A DNA stretch of 64,000 nucleotides from Amycolatopsis sp. NBC_01488 (GTDB lineage Bacteria; Actinomycetota; Actinomycetes; Mycobacteriales; Pseudonocardiaceae): assembly GCF_036227105.1 (NCBI RefSeq), contig NZ_CP109434.1, forward strand, positions 997,001 through 1,061,000. The letters run 5' to 3'. A model generated the notes under the pieces. The model ran no database searches. It saw only the letters and a program-made list of their open reading frames with translations, and was not told the origin of the DNA. Positions 15,441 to 24,340 of the stretch are shown piece after piece. The position numbers and the translations under genes are program-made. The number at the start of each line of letters is the position of its first letter. Position 1 is the first letter of the stretch.

Positions 15441-17734
15441 CACAGTCCTTTCAGGACAGTCGACTCGCCGGTCCGCAACCACAGCTCGGTCTCGCGGCCG
15501 CGGTAGCGCACCCGCACCGGCTCGGCCGGGTCGCCCGACAGCCGCCGGAGGACGGCGTACCGCAGTTCGCCGTCGCGCCACTCGACGTCGGCCGCGAGCC
15601 CGCCGCGGCACCGCAGCCCGCGCGCCTCACCGGAAGACCAGTCCGCGGGCAGCGCCGGCAGCAGTGTGACGACGTCGTTCTGGCTCTGCAGCACCAGTTC
15701 CGCGAGCCCGGCCGGGAAGCCGTAGTTGCCGTCGATCTGGAACGGCGGGTGTGTGCTGAACAGGTTGGGCAGCAGCCCGCCCCACTCGGAGCCGTCGACC
15801 GGCGCGTCGCGGTGACGATCACCCGTGAACGGCTGCACCGCCTCGCCGAGGAGTTTTCGCGCGGTCTCGCCGTCGCCGAGGCGGGCGCGCAGCGCGATCT
15901 TCCACGCCCACGACCAGCCCATCGCGCCCGGTCCGCGCCGCTCCAGCACCCGGCGGGCCGCTTCGGCGAGGCCCGGCGTCGCGACGGCGTCGATCAGCCC
16001 GAGCGGGTAGAGCGCGACCAGGTGCGACATGTGCCGGTGCGTCGAGTCGTCCTCGGGCAGGTCTTCGGACCACTCCCCCAGCCGGCCATCGGACAGGACG
16101 GGCAGCGGGCGCAGCCGCGGCAGCGCGGCCTCGATCTCGGCGGACAACGGGTCGTGCACCGCCAGCGCCTCCATCGCGGCGAGCGCGCGCTCGAACACGG
16201 CGCGGATCAGTGCGACGTCCATGGTCACCGAGTGCGTCAGCGACTCCTTCGTCCCGGCCTCGGAGAGGAACAGGTTCTCGGGGGACGTCGACGGGCACGT
16301 CTCGAGGTAGCCATCCTTTTCGACGAGCCAGTCGAGGCAGAACTCGGCGCAGCCGCGCAGCAACGGCCACGCCGTCTTCTCGAGGAACGCGCGATCACGC
16401 GTGAAGTCGTAGTGGTCCCAGACGTGCTGGACGAGCCACGCGCCACCCATCGCCCAGATCGCCCACGACGGGTTGCCGTGCCCCATGCCGACCGGCAGCG
16501 CCCAGCCCCACGGGTCGGTGTTGTGGTGCGTGACCCAGCCGCGGGCGCCGTACAGCTCGCGCGCGACGTCCGCGCCGGTGATCGCGAGCTTGCCGAGCAG
16601 GTCGAACAGCGGGAGGTGGCACTCGCCGAGCCCGGTGGTCTCGGCGGCCCAGTAGTTCATCTGGGTGTTGATGTTGACCGTGTAGTTCGACGACCAGGCC
16701 GGGCGGAGGTCGTCGTTCCAGATGCCCTGCAGGTTTGCCGGCGGCGCGCCGGGCCGGGACGCGCTCGCCAGGAGGTAGCGGCCGTACTGGAAGAGGACGG
16801 TCGCGGTGAGCTGTTCGTCCGTTCCGGACAGGAGTCCGGCGACATCGTGGGTGCCGCCACGCCGTTCTCCGATCCGGAGCGACGACGCGCCGAGGAGCGG
16901 CCGCAGATCGGCTTCGTGCGCCTGCCGCAAAGCCTCGATCCCGGTCGACGCGGCCTGCTCGGCGAGGACGGCCGCGCGTCGCCGGTGTTCATCACGGGTG
17001 TGCTGGCGGTCGCCGATCCAGGCGTCGTACGCGCTGGTGGAGCCGGCCAGGGTGATCAGGACCTGCGTGGGCGTCCGGGTGACGCGGACGGCGACCGCGC
17101 CGAACGGGTCGTAGCCCTCGGCCGTCCCGTACCGCAGCGGCTCCTCGACCTGCGGCTCGTGCCGCGGCGCGCCGTCGATCGGGATCTCGATGCCGAAGTC
17201 CAGGCCGTCTCGCGAGACCTCCCGCAACGGTGTCGACACGTCGACACGGACGTCCAGCGGACCGGATGACGTCAACGCGACGCACAGTGCTTGCGCGGGC
17301 CGGCTCACCCAAGTCGTCCGCTCGACGTCGTGACCGTCGATGGTCAGGTGCTCGGTGGCGATGCCGTTGTCCAGGTTGAGCGTCCGGCCGTGCGAGACGC
17401 CTTCGGGCAGCGTCAGCCAGAGGTCCACGTACGGCAGGAACTCCTGGCTGTACGGGCCCTCGAAGCCCATCAGGAGGTCTTCGGCCCGCCGGAAGTCCTT
17501 CGCGAACACGGCCTCGCGCACTTCGGCGAGCCGCTCCGGTCCGGCGTCGAGCCCGGCCAGCGCGGCGGCCGGGCCGTCCGGGGTGCCGGACCAGACGGTG
17601 GCGTCGTTGACCTGGATCCGCGTGCGGCCGGTGCCGCCGAAGACCATCGCGCCGAGCCGGCCGTTGCCGACCGGCATCGCTTCGGTCCAGTCGTTCGCCG
17701 GGTGCGGCCAGGAGAGCAGGAGATCGTCGGTCAT
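15440..17734 (-). CDS. GH95 alpha-L-fucosidase-type glycoside hydrolase
   Basis: 764 residues without signal peptide. The N-terminal beta domain starts with LLLSWPHPANDWTEAMPVGN, typical of GH95. Conserved catalytic-site segments are NINTQMNYW (about residue 355; the two Asn residues activate the base in characterised alpha-1,2-L-fucosidases), CPSTSPEN (about residue 487; Glu is the acid) and QIDGNYG (about residue 668; Asp). GH95 also includes alpha-L-galactosidases, so the sugar is not certain. It overlaps the permease gene upstream by 4 nt (ATGA) and the esterase gene downstream by 1 nt. A cytoplasmic enzyme here implies that fucosylated oligosaccharides are imported intact and then trimmed. 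Confidence 0.92.
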   Translation of the reverse strand: MTDDLLLSWPHPANDWTEAMPVGNGRLGAMVFGGTGRTRIQVNDATVWSGTPDGPAAALAGLDAGPERLAEVREAVFAKDFRRAEDLLMGFEGPYSQEFLPYVDLWLTLPEGVSHGRTLNLDNGIATEHLTIDGHDVERTTWVSRPAQALCVALTSSGPLDVRVDVSTPLREVSRDGLDFGIEIPIDGAPRHEPQVEEPLRYGTAEGYDPFGAVAVRVTRTPTQVLITLAGSTSAYDAWIGDRQHTRDEHRRRAAVLAEQAASTGIEALRQAHEADLRPLLGASSLRIGERRGGTHDVAGLLSGTDEQLTATVLFQYGRYLLASASRPGAPPANLQGIWNDDLRPAWSSNYTVNINTQMNYWAAETTGLGECHLPLFDLLGKLAITGADVARELYGARGWVTHHNTDPWGWALPVGMGHGNPSWAIWAMGGAWLVQHVWDHYDFTRDRAFLEKTAWPLLRGCAEFCLDWLVEKDGYLETCPSTSPENLFLSEAGTKESLTHSVTMDVALIRAVFERALAAMEALAVHDPLSAEIEAALPRLRPLPVLSDGRLGEWSEDLPEDDSTHRHMSHLVALYPLGLIDAVATPGLAEAARRVLERRGPGAMGWSWAWKIALRARLGDGETARKLLGEAVQPFTGDRHRDAPVDGSEWGGLLPNLFSTHPPFQIDGNYGFPAGLAELVLQSQNDVVTLLPALPADWSSGEARGLRCRGGLAADVEWRDGELRYAVLRRLSGDPAEPVRVRYRGRETELWLRTGESTVLKGL

Positions 17735-18609
17735 TTCAACCCCGTGAAGCCGATGGAATTGACGAGCCGGCGGCCGAACGCCACGAACAGCAGCAGCATC
17801 GGCAGCGCGGCGACGAGCGTGGCGGCCATCAGGCCGGCCCAGTCCAGCGCCGCCTGCGGCGAGGACTGCTTGAACACCGCGAGCGCCAGGGTCAGCGGGC
17901 GGACGGTGTCGTCGGTGGTGACCAGCAGTGGCCACAGGTAGTCGTTCCAGGTGGTGATGAACGTCAGCAGGGCGAGCGTCGCGATCGGCGCGGCGCTCAT
18001 CGGCAGCACGATCCGGAAGCAGACGCGCAGCGGGCCGGCGCCGTCGATGATCGCGGCCTCCTCGATCTCGGTGCTGAGCCCCTGCATGAACTGGCGCAGG
18101 AAGAAGATGTTGAACGCCGAGAAGAACGCCGTCGGCAGGATCATCCCGCCGAAGCTGTTGAGCAGGCCGAGGTCCTTGATCAGCACGAAGTTCGGCAGCA
18201 GCGTCAGCACCTGCGGCACCATCAGCGCGCTCAGCAGGACGGCGAACACGGCGTTGCGGCCCGTCCACCGCAGCCGCGAGAACGCGAACGCGGCCAGTGC
18301 GGAGCAGAACACCGTGCACACGGTGAGCAGCACCGCGTAGACGATCGAGTTCCGCAGGGCGGACAGCAGGTCGATCGACGCGGCCGAACCGCCCTGAGCG
18401 GCGGCTTCGGCGGGCGACGCCAGCCCGAGCGCGCGCTTGAACGCGCCGAGCGTGAAGCCCACCGGGCCCGGCGACGACGGGTCCGTCGCCAGCGCGTAGT
18501 TGTTCGACAGCGCGGTCCGCACGATCCAGTAGAACGGGAAGATCGTCACGACCAGGACGAGCACGAGGTACGCCCAGGCGACGACCCGGCCCGGGGAGAT
18601 CCGGCGCAC
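17731..18609 (-). CDS. Sugar ABC transporter permease, MalG type
   Basis: 292 residues with about six transmembrane helices. The EAA loop that docks the ATPase is seen as EEAAIIDGAGPLRVCFRIVLP. GTG at 18609 is chosen for AGGAGGG just upstream. It lies 8 nt after the partner permease and overlaps the GH95 gene by 4 nt. No ATPase is encoded in the operon, so a shared MsiK-type ATPase elsewhere on the chromosome is presumably used, as is normal for family 1 sugar importers in actinomycetes. Confidence 0.93.
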   Translation of the reverse strand: MRRISPGRVVAWAYLVLVLVVTIFPFYWIVRTALSNNYALATDPSSPGPVGFTLGAFKRALGLASPAEAAAQGGSAASIDLLSALRNSIVYAVLLTVCTVFCSALAAFAFSRLRWTGRNAVFAVLLSALMVPQVLTLLPNFVLIKDLGLLNSFGGMILPTAFFSAFNIFFLRQFMQGLSTEIEEAAIIDGAGPLRVCFRIVLPMSAAPIATLALLTFITTWNDYLWPLLVTTDDTVRPLTLALAVFKQSSPQAALDWAGLMAATLVAALPMLLLFVAFGRRLVNSIGFTGLK

Positions 18610-18617
18610 GGTCCCTC

Positions 18618-19514
18618 CTAGTTGGTGTCGGACTCGCCGGCGCGAGCCATCCGGAGCTGGGCGAAGGTGACGGCGGCGAGCAGCACGAACAGGGCCAGTG
18701 ACATGGTCGCGGCGTAGCCGAAGTCGAACTGGCCGAACGCCTTGTCGTAGATGTACATCTGCAGCACCTTCGACGCGTTCGCCGGTCCGCCCTTGGTGGT
18801 CACCTGCACGATGTCGAAGATCTGGAACGAGCTGATCACGGTCAGCACCACGACCATCACCAGGATCGGCCGCAGCAGCGGGACGGTGAGGCGGCGGAAC
18901 ATCTGCAGCTCGCTCGCGCCGTCGATCCGGCCCGCTTCGTACACCGTGGACGGAATGGTCTGCAGCCCGGCGAAGATCAGCACCGCGTTGTAGCCCATGG
19001 ACTTCCAGATGTTGAGCCCGGCAAGCGTCGGCACCGCCCAGGCACCCGAGCCGAAGAACAACACCGGTTCGCCGGTGAGCTTCGTGATGAGGATGTTGAC
19101 GATGCCGAGCTGCGGGTCGAGCATCCACGACCACACCAGCGCGGTGACCACGCCGGAGATGAGGAACGGCAGGATCATCAGCCCGCGGACGGTGGCCGAC
19201 GCCGCGAGCCGGTGCAGGATCACCGCCGTCACCAGCGAGACCAGCACGCCCAAGACCACCGAGAGGCCGACGAAGTAGACCGTGACGAGCAGGGAGTGCC
19301 AGAACTCGCTGTCGGTCACCAGTTCGCGGAAGTTGCCCAGGCCGATCCAGCGCGGCTCGGTGAGGACGTGGAACTCGGTGAAGCTGAGGTAGAGCCCGCG
19401 CAGCGTCGGGTAGGCGAAGAACACCGCGAACCCGGCGAGCGCGGGCGCGATGAGCAGCCACGCGACCGGCGCGTCCCGGCCCCTAGACGGTGATCTTGTC
19501 GACGTCATAGACAT
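18618..19514 (-). CDS. Sugar ABC transporter permease, MalF type
   Basis: 298 residues with six predicted membrane helices, starting at PVAWLLIAPALAGFAVFFAYP. The EAA docking loop is YEAGRIDGASELQMFRRLTVP. Partner of the MalG-type permease. Two ATGs (19514 and 19508) are possible; both lie inside the 3' end of the alpha-galactosidase gene, giving an unusually long 26-32 nt overlap with the preceding stop. Neither has a strong Shine-Dalgarno, so translational coupling to the upstream gene is likely. Confidence 0.9.
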   Translation of the reverse strand: MSMTSTRSPSRGRDAPVAWLLIAPALAGFAVFFAYPTLRGLYLSFTEFHVLTEPRWIGLGNFRELVTDSEFWHSLLVTVYFVGLSVVLGVLVSLVTAVILHRLAASATVRGLMILPFLISGVVTALVWSWMLDPQLGIVNILITKLTGEPVLFFGSGAWAVPTLAGLNIWKSMGYNAVLIFAGLQTIPSTVYEAGRIDGASELQMFRRLTVPLLRPILVMVVVLTVISSFQIFDIVQVTTKGGPANASKVLQMYIYDKAFGQFDFGYAATMSLALFVLLAAVTFAQLRMARAGESDTN

Positions 19515-21474
19515 ACCCGGCCTGGTTGCCGACCTGAATGGTGTTGGCCCCGGCCTGCAGGTACACGGGAACGGTCACGGTCTGCGGCGTGTTCCAATCG
19601 TTGTCGTTGCTCCCGGCGACCGGCAGCGGGAACGACGTCCCGTTCACCGTGACGATGCCGGTCCGACTGGAGTCGCCGTCCACATAGGACAGCTGCAGCA
19701 GGTAGGTGCCGGCCTTCGGCACGGTCACGGCCGGCAGGACGACGTAGCCACTGCCACCGAGGTAACCGACCTTCTTCCCGTTGCTGCAGGCGCAATCGTA
19801 GACGGTCGCGCCACCCTGGGGACTGCCGTTCTCCGCCTCGTACGCCTTGGGGCCGTCGATCGCGGGGGTGGTGACGCTGATCTTCTTGCTGGGTGCGGAC
19901 GGCCTGCCGTACCGCTGGTCGGCGACAACCGTGAACTCGTAGTTCGTCGACGGCCCGAGGCCGGTGACCGTGGCGTTCGTGCCGTTCGTGGTGGCGACCT
20001 TCTTGCCGTTGGCGAAGACGTCGTAGTTCTGCGCGCCCTTGGATGCGTCCCAGGCGAGCGAGACACTGGTGCCGGTGGCCGCGGTGCCGTGCACGACGGC
20101 CGGGGCCTGCAGCGCGGTGCGGTCGCGTGGGGTGATCTTGAACAGGCGCGAGCCGTGCACCGGCAGGTCGCCGGACGCGGTGCCGACGTCCTGGTGCGCC
20201 CACAGGTCCCGGATCTGGACCGGGCCGGAGATGCCGAGCTGCGCGAGGTCCGCGGTCACGCGAGCGGGCGTGGCGGCGAGGTTGAACAGCGCCACCGTGT
20301 AGCTGCCGTCGGCGTTGCGGTCGTACCAGACCTGCTGGTCGGTCGTCTGGCTCACCGGCTTGGCCGGGACGCCGGCCTGGTTGAGGGCGATGACCTCGTC
20401 GTTGGTGAGCAGCTTGACGCCGTAGTCGTCGAGCTGGGTCAGGTCGTCGCCGAGGTAGAGCGGCGCGGCTTCGATAGCCCAGAGCGTCAGGTAACTCTGG
20501 CGCTCGGCCTGGGTGAGGCCGTCCATCTTGCCGCTGCCGACGTCGAGCGAGTCGAGGTTGTTCCAGTGGCCGGGGCCGGCGTCGGGGATCCACTGCACGA
20601 CGTCGTTCCAGCGCTGCTTGACGGAGTTGTTCCAGGTCACGAGCGTGTCGCAGTAGCACTCGACGTCGGTGTCGACGCGCCAGCCGTTCGTGTTGGCCTT
20701 CCAGACGTCGGCCTGGCGGTGGCTGAGCGCCCAGGAGACGACGAACTCCATCGGGCGGCCGGTCTTGGCGATCGCCTGGTGCCACGCCTCGACGTCGGTG
20801 GTGTTGGTGTAGTTCTCGCCGCCCTTGAAGGAGCCGGGGCCGACGCCGTCGAGCTTGAGGAAGTCGACGCCCCAGCCGGTCAGCAGCCGCGCCAGGGAGT
20901 CCACATAGGACTGTGCGCACGGGTTGGCGAAGTCGATCTTGTAGGCGGAGTCCCAGCCGTTGGTCTTGCGGAGGTCGGGGTAGACCAGGTCCTTGGTGTG
21001 GCAGTTCGTGGTGCCCGCGATCGGCGAGTTGCCGTCGTTGTACGCCTTGAGGTCCAGCCCGACGGCCAGGTACGAGCCGAGCTGCAGGCCCTTCTTGTGG
21101 ACGTAGTCGGCGACGTACTTCATGCCGTCCGGGAACGTCGCCGGGTTGACGACCGGGCGGGCGTTTTCGTCGAAACCGTTCGACCAGCCGGCGTCGATGT
21201 TGACGTAGGTGTAGCCGTGCTGCTTGAACTTCGCGGCGAGGACGTCGGCCTGCTGGAGGACGTGCTGCTCGGTGAGCCAGCTCGCCGGGCCGGTCGGGTT
21301 GACGCCCGGGTAGTTCGTCGACTCGAGGCTCCAGCTGCTCCAGCCCAGGTACGGCTTCTGGGCTACCGGCTTCGGTGCTTCCGGCTGGGCTTCCGCTGCG
21401 GGCGCCGTGAGCAGGCCCGCGGCCACCATCAGTCCGGCGAGGGCACCCAGGGCCCGTCTGCCGCGTGCTGCCAT
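19483..21474 (-). CDS. Secreted GH27 alpha-galactosidase-type enzyme with FN3 and CBM domains
   Basis: 663 residues. ATG at 21474 has GAAGGAG 7 nt upstream and opens a Sec signal (ALGALAGLMVAAGLLTAP). The GH27 barrel follows, starting at PYLGWSSWS. The nucleophile is in VDFLKLDGVG (Asp about residue 206) and the acid/base in WRVDTDVE (about residue 264). A fibronectin III domain occupies about 458-535, and a C-terminal beta domain about 540-663 begins AENGSPQGG and ends in DVDKITV, the pattern of CBM35/CBM6-like modules. GH27 contains alpha-D-galactosidases and beta-L-arabinopyranosidases. As the first gene of the operon and the only secreted enzyme in it, it probably trims extracellular polysaccharide so that oligosaccharides can be imported. 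Confidence 0.92.
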   Translation of the reverse strand: MAARGRRALGALAGLMVAAGLLTAPAAEAQPEAPKPVAQKPYLGWSSWSLESTNYPGVNPTGPASWLTEQHVLQQADVLAAKFKQHGYTYVNIDAGWSNGFDENARPVVNPATFPDGMKYVADYVHKKGLQLGSYLAVGLDLKAYNDGNSPIAGTTNCHTKDLVYPDLRKTNGWDSAYKIDFANPCAQSYVDSLARLLTGWGVDFLKLDGVGPGSFKGGENYTNTTDVEAWHQAIAKTGRPMEFVVSWALSHRQADVWKANTNGWRVDTDVECYCDTLVTWNNSVKQRWNDVVQWIPDAGPGHWNNLDSLDVGSGKMDGLTQAERQSYLTLWAIEAAPLYLGDDLTQLDDYGVKLLTNDEVIALNQAGVPAKPVSQTTDQQVWYDRNADGSYTVALFNLAATPARVTADLAQLGISGPVQIRDLWAHQDVGTASGDLPVHGSRLFKITPRDRTALQAPAVVHGTAATGTSVSLAWDASKGAQNYDVFANGKKVATTNGTNATVTGLGPSTNYEFTVVADQRYGRPSAPSKKISVTTPAIDGPKAYEAENGSPQGGATVYDCACSNGKKVGYLGGSGYVVLPAVTVPKAGTYLLQLSYVDGDSSRTGIVTVNGTSFPLPVAGSNDNDWNTPQTVTVPVYLQAGANTIQVGNQAGYVYDVDKITV

Positions 21475-21540
21475 GACCACTCCTTCGGGGTCGAGTTCGT
21501 CAGACATCGGAGGACCACGGCTCATCTGGCGCAAACCGTG

Positions 21541-21554
21541 GATCCTATAGGATC
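21541..21554. promoter_or_regulatory. Palindromic operator in sugar operon promoter
   Basis: GATCCTATAGGATC is a perfect 14-bp palindrome 67 bp upstream of the alpha-galactosidase start. Read on the minus strand it contains TATAGG(AT), a plausible -10 box, so a bound repressor would block the promoter. TA-centred palindromes like this are typical of FCD-type GntR regulators, one of which is the last gene of this operon. Confidence 0.65.
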
Positions 21555-21646
21555 GACGACTGAGGATTCTGGCTGCTGAGGCTCGGCGATGTCAACGGCT
21601 GAGCCGGACAGAGATCGGACGAATTCGCACTGTCGGGGGTGGCGGT

Positions 21647-21652
21647 TAGGTT
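21647..21652 (+). promoter_or_regulatory. Leaderless-type -10 box for AAA ATPase
   Basis: TAGGTT ends 6 nt before the ATG at 21659 and no Shine-Dalgarno is present, the spacing expected when transcription starts at the start codon. Confidence 0.45.
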
Positions 21653-21658
21653 CGAGGC

Positions 21659-22813
21659 ATGCTGACCACGCTGGCCGTCGAGAACTACCGCTCGCTGCGC
21701 GACCTGGTGCTGCCGTTGTCCGGGCTGACCGTCGTCACGGGCCCGAACGGCAGCGGCAAGTCGAGCCTGTACCGCGCGCTGCGGCTGCTGGCGGACGCGT
21801 CCCGCAACGGCGCGGTGGCGGCGTTGGCCCGCGAGGGCGGACTGCCGTCGACGTTGTGGGCGGGTCCGGAGAACGGGGTGCGCCCGGGCGCACGGGTCCA
21901 GGGCACGGTGCGCACGAAGGCGGTCGGGCTGCGGCTGGGGTTCGCCGGCGACGAGTTCGGCTACGCGCTCGACCTGGGGCTGCCGGTGCCGGACCGGGAG
22001 ACGATGTTCAACCTGGACCCGGAGTTCAAGCGGGAAGCGGTGTGGTCGGGGGCTGTCTTGAAGCCGGCGTCCTTGCTCGCCGACCGGGCGGGCCCTTCGG
22101 TGCGTACGCGAGTCTCGTCAGGCGGGTGGGGTTCCGACGTTCATCCGATCCGGCTGTCCGACAGCATGCTGAGCGAGTTCGCGGACCCGCGGGCGTGCCC
22201 GGAGCTGCTGGTGGTCCGCGAGCGCATCCGGTCGTGGCGCTTCTACGACCACTTCCGCACGGACGCGTCGGCCCCGGCCCGCCAGTCCCGCATCGGCACG
22301 CGCACGTTCGTCCTGTCCCACGACGGCGCGGACCTGGCGGCAGCCCTGCGGACCATCGTCGAGATCGGCCGTGCCGCGGAGCTGGATTCGGTGGTGGATC
22401 GGGCGTTCCCGGGATCGCGTGTCTCGGTGGTTGCGCAGGACGGGCTGCTGTCGGTGCAGTTCCACCAGCACGGACTGCTGCGCCCGCTGTCGGCGGCGGA
22501 GCTGTCGGACGGAACGCTGCGGTTCCTGCTGTGGGTGGCGGCGTTGCTGACGCCGCGGCCGCCGGAACTGCTGGTGCTGAACGAGCCGGAGACTTCGCTG
22601 CACCCGGACCTGCTCCCGGCTTTGGCGGCCTTGATCGCTACCGCGGCGAAGGAGACCCAGCTGGTGGTGGTTTCGCACGCTTCGCCGTTGATCCGGGCTT
22701 TGCCGGAAGTCGCGGAGGTGAGGTCTTTGGAGCTGGAAAAGGAGAACGGCGAGACAAAGCTCGTCGGCCAGGGCCGCCTGGACAGGCCATCCTGGCACTG
22801 GCCGAAGCGCTGA
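21659..22813 (+). CDS. AAA ATPase of the SMC/RecF-like (AAA_21) type
   Basis: 384 residues. Walker A is TGPNGSGKSS at about residue 28, an ABC-signature-like LSDGTLRFL lies near residue 287, Walker B is LLVLNEPETSLHP near 310, and an H-loop VVVSHASPLIR near 342. The N-terminus (LAVENYRSLRDLVLPLSGL) is the start of the standard RecF/OLD-like head domain. There is no TOPRIM or nuclease domain and no long coiled coil, so it is a head-only ATPase. Such single-gene members are common in actinobacteria with no assigned job; some relatives act in defence or DNA repair. It stands alone with its own leaderless-type promoter. Confidence 0.85.
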   Translation: MLTTLAVENYRSLRDLVLPLSGLTVVTGPNGSGKSSLYRALRLLADASRNGAVAALAREGGLPSTLWAGPENGVRPGARVQGTVRTKAVGLRLGFAGDEFGYALDLGLPVPDRETMFNLDPEFKREAVWSGAVLKPASLLADRAGPSVRTRVSSGGWGSDVHPIRLSDSMLSEFADPRACPELLVVRERIRSWRFYDHFRTDASAPARQSRIGTRTFVLSHDGADLAAALRTIVEIGRAAELDSVVDRAFPGSRVSVVAQDGLLSVQFHQHGLLRPLSAAELSDGTLRFLLWVAALLTPRPPELLVLNEPETSLHPDLLPALAALIATAAKETQLVVVSHASPLIRALPEVAEVRSLELEKENGETKLVGQGRLDRPSWHWPKR

Positions 22814-22837
22814 GCCCGACCCTTTGGATATGCCGGT

Positions 22838-22853
22838 CCCGAGTTGGCTCGGG
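22838..22853 (+). terminator. Weak hairpin after AAA ATPase gene
   Basis: CCCGAG-TTGG-CTCGGG, a 6-bp stem 24 nt after the stop codon. It could be a terminator, but it is short and lacks a T tract. Confidence 0.35.
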
Positions 22854-22927
22854 TCCAACGGCCCTGGTGACTTTGCCGCCCGAGGCGGATGGTGAGTGGA
22901 TCGTCCGCCGCGCCCGAAAGTTCCGAC

Positions 22928-23287
22928 ATGCGCCACTTCGCCACCGCCGCCGGGATCCTGGCCATTGCCGTGCTGCTCAGCAGCTGCACGGCCGCGCCCG
23001 CCGCGCAGACTCCGCAGGCGGTGCCGACCACGATCACCGCCGAGCCCCTGACCGTCACAACCACCACGACCGAAACCGTGCCGACGACGGTGACCAGCGT
23101 GGTAACCAAGGCGAAGGCCGCACCCAAGACCACCCGGCCCCAGGCCGAGGACTGCCAGACCGGCAGTTGCCTGAACGCCGCCCGTGGGCTCAGCCAGGAG
23201 CAAGTCATTCGCGAGCGGGACGCGTGGCTCGCCACTCACCCCGGCTGGTGCGCCGCCGGGGAGACCGGCGCCGTCGCTCCCTGTTGA
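22928..23287 (+). CDS. Small putative lipoprotein, Thr-rich
   Basis: 119 residues. The signal ILAIAVLLSSC carries a lipobox with Cys at about residue 19. A Thr/Val/Pro-rich spacer (VTTTTTETVPTTVTSVVTK) leads to a C-terminal 45-residue segment with four Cys (EDCQTGSC and WCAAG to the terminal Cys) that may form disulfides. It ends exactly where the converging LacI gene ends, with no gap. Function unknown; the layout suggests a surface-anchored small domain. Confidence 0.7.
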   Translation: MRHFATAAGILAIAVLLSSCTAAPAAQTPQAVPTTITAEPLTVTTTTTETVPTTVTSVVTKAKAAPKTTRPQAEDCQTGSCLNAARGLSQEQVIRERDAWLATHPGWCAAGETGAVAPC

Positions 23288-24289
23288 TCAGCGCCCCTTG
23301 GTGCTTTCGCGGATCTCCAGCGCGAACGGCGTCTGGATGTCCTGCGGCGGCAATGCCTTGTCCCCCGTGATGCGCCGGTGCACCAGGTCGATCGCCGCCT
23401 CGGCCAGTGCCGTCTTGTCGGGGGCGATCGTCGTCAACGCGGGCAGCGAGAACGCGCTCTCCTCGTTGTTGTCGAAGCCCACGATCGCCACGTCCTCCGG
23501 GACGCGCAGCCCCAGCTCGGCCACCGCTCGCAACGCGCCGATCGCCAGCAGGTCGTTGAAGCAGAACACGGCGTCCGGCGGGGAATCCGAGGCCAGCAGC
23601 GACCGCATCGCCGCCGCGCCCACCGAGCGGTGCCACTTCTCCGCCGGTGCCACCAACGCGTCCGAATAGGACAGTCCGGCCGAGGACAGCGCGGCGCGAT
23701 AGCCGGCCAGACGCTGGGAAGACGTTCCACGAGCCGGGTTGCGCCCGATCGCCGCGATCCGCTTGCGTCCCAGCGAGGCCAGATGGGACACCGCCGTCTG
23801 CGCCGCCAGGACGTTGTCGATCGCCACGTGGTCGATCGGCACGTCGACCGCGTGCTCGCCCAGCATCACCAGGGGAATCTCGCCGGGCGAAGGAAAGTCC
23901 GCCGCCTCCAACGCTTCCGGGTGCACCAACGCGCCGTCCACCAGGTGCGGCCCCAGCGACGACAGCGTCTCGCGCTCCCGGGACCGCGTCCCCTGGGTCT
24001 GCTCGATCAGGACGCTCCAGCCGCGCTTCTGCGCCGCCGTGATGACCAGGCCGGCCAGCTCGCCGAAGTACGGGATCGACAGTTCCGGCACCATCAGCGC
24101 CAGGAACCCCGTGCGCCCGCGACGCAGGTTGCGCGCGCCGACGTTGGGCCGGTAGCCGGTCGCCGCCAGGGCCTCCTCGACGCGCCGTCGGTTCTCCGGC
24201 TTGACGAAGGCATAGCCGTTCACCACGTTCGACACCGTCTTCACCGACACTCCGGCGAGCGTGGCGACGTCCTTGAGCGTCACGGTCAC
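23288..24289 (-). CDS. LacI-family repressor of the adjacent ABC importer
   Basis: 333 residues. The N-terminal helix-turn-helix and hinge are canonical: TLKDVATLAGVSVKTVSNVV followed by GYRPNVGARNLRRGRTG. The rest is a periplasmic-binding-protein-like effector domain with VPELSIPYFGEL, AFCFNDLLAIGALRA-type and VAIVGFDNNEES segments. GTG at 24289 has AAGGAG 8 nt upstream. It is divergent from the importer operon at 24444 with a long dyad in between, so it should repress both until a sugar ligand binds. Confidence 0.94.
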   Translation of the reverse strand: MTVTLKDVATLAGVSVKTVSNVVNGYAFVKPENRRRVEEALAATGYRPNVGARNLRRGRTGFLALMVPELSIPYFGELAGLVITAAQKRGWSVLIEQTQGTRSRERETLSSLGPHLVDGALVHPEALEAADFPSPGEIPLVMLGEHAVDVPIDHVAIDNVLAAQTAVSHLASLGRKRIAAIGRNPARGTSSQRLAGYRAALSSAGLSYSDALVAPAEKWHRSVGAAAMRSLLASDSPPDAVFCFNDLLAIGALRAVAELGLRVPEDVAIVGFDNNEESAFSLPALTTIAPDKTALAEAAIDLVHRRITGDKALPPQDIQTPFALEIRESTKGR

Positions 24290-24340
24290 GGGCGGCTCCT
24301 TCTCAGGTGGTGGGCCCGAAGCATAGCGAGAATTTGCCGG

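Noticed and set aside
19450..21579. 709-codon plus-strand frame over the alpha-galactosidase gene
   Set aside because: Val/Gly/Asp/Arg-rich antisense shadow; GH27 motifs lie on the minus strand.
21659..22813. AAA ATPase as part of an anti-phage defence system
   Set aside because: It has no partner nuclease, reverse transcriptase or TOPRIM domain, and its neighbours are sugar-metabolism genes, so a defence role cannot be supported.
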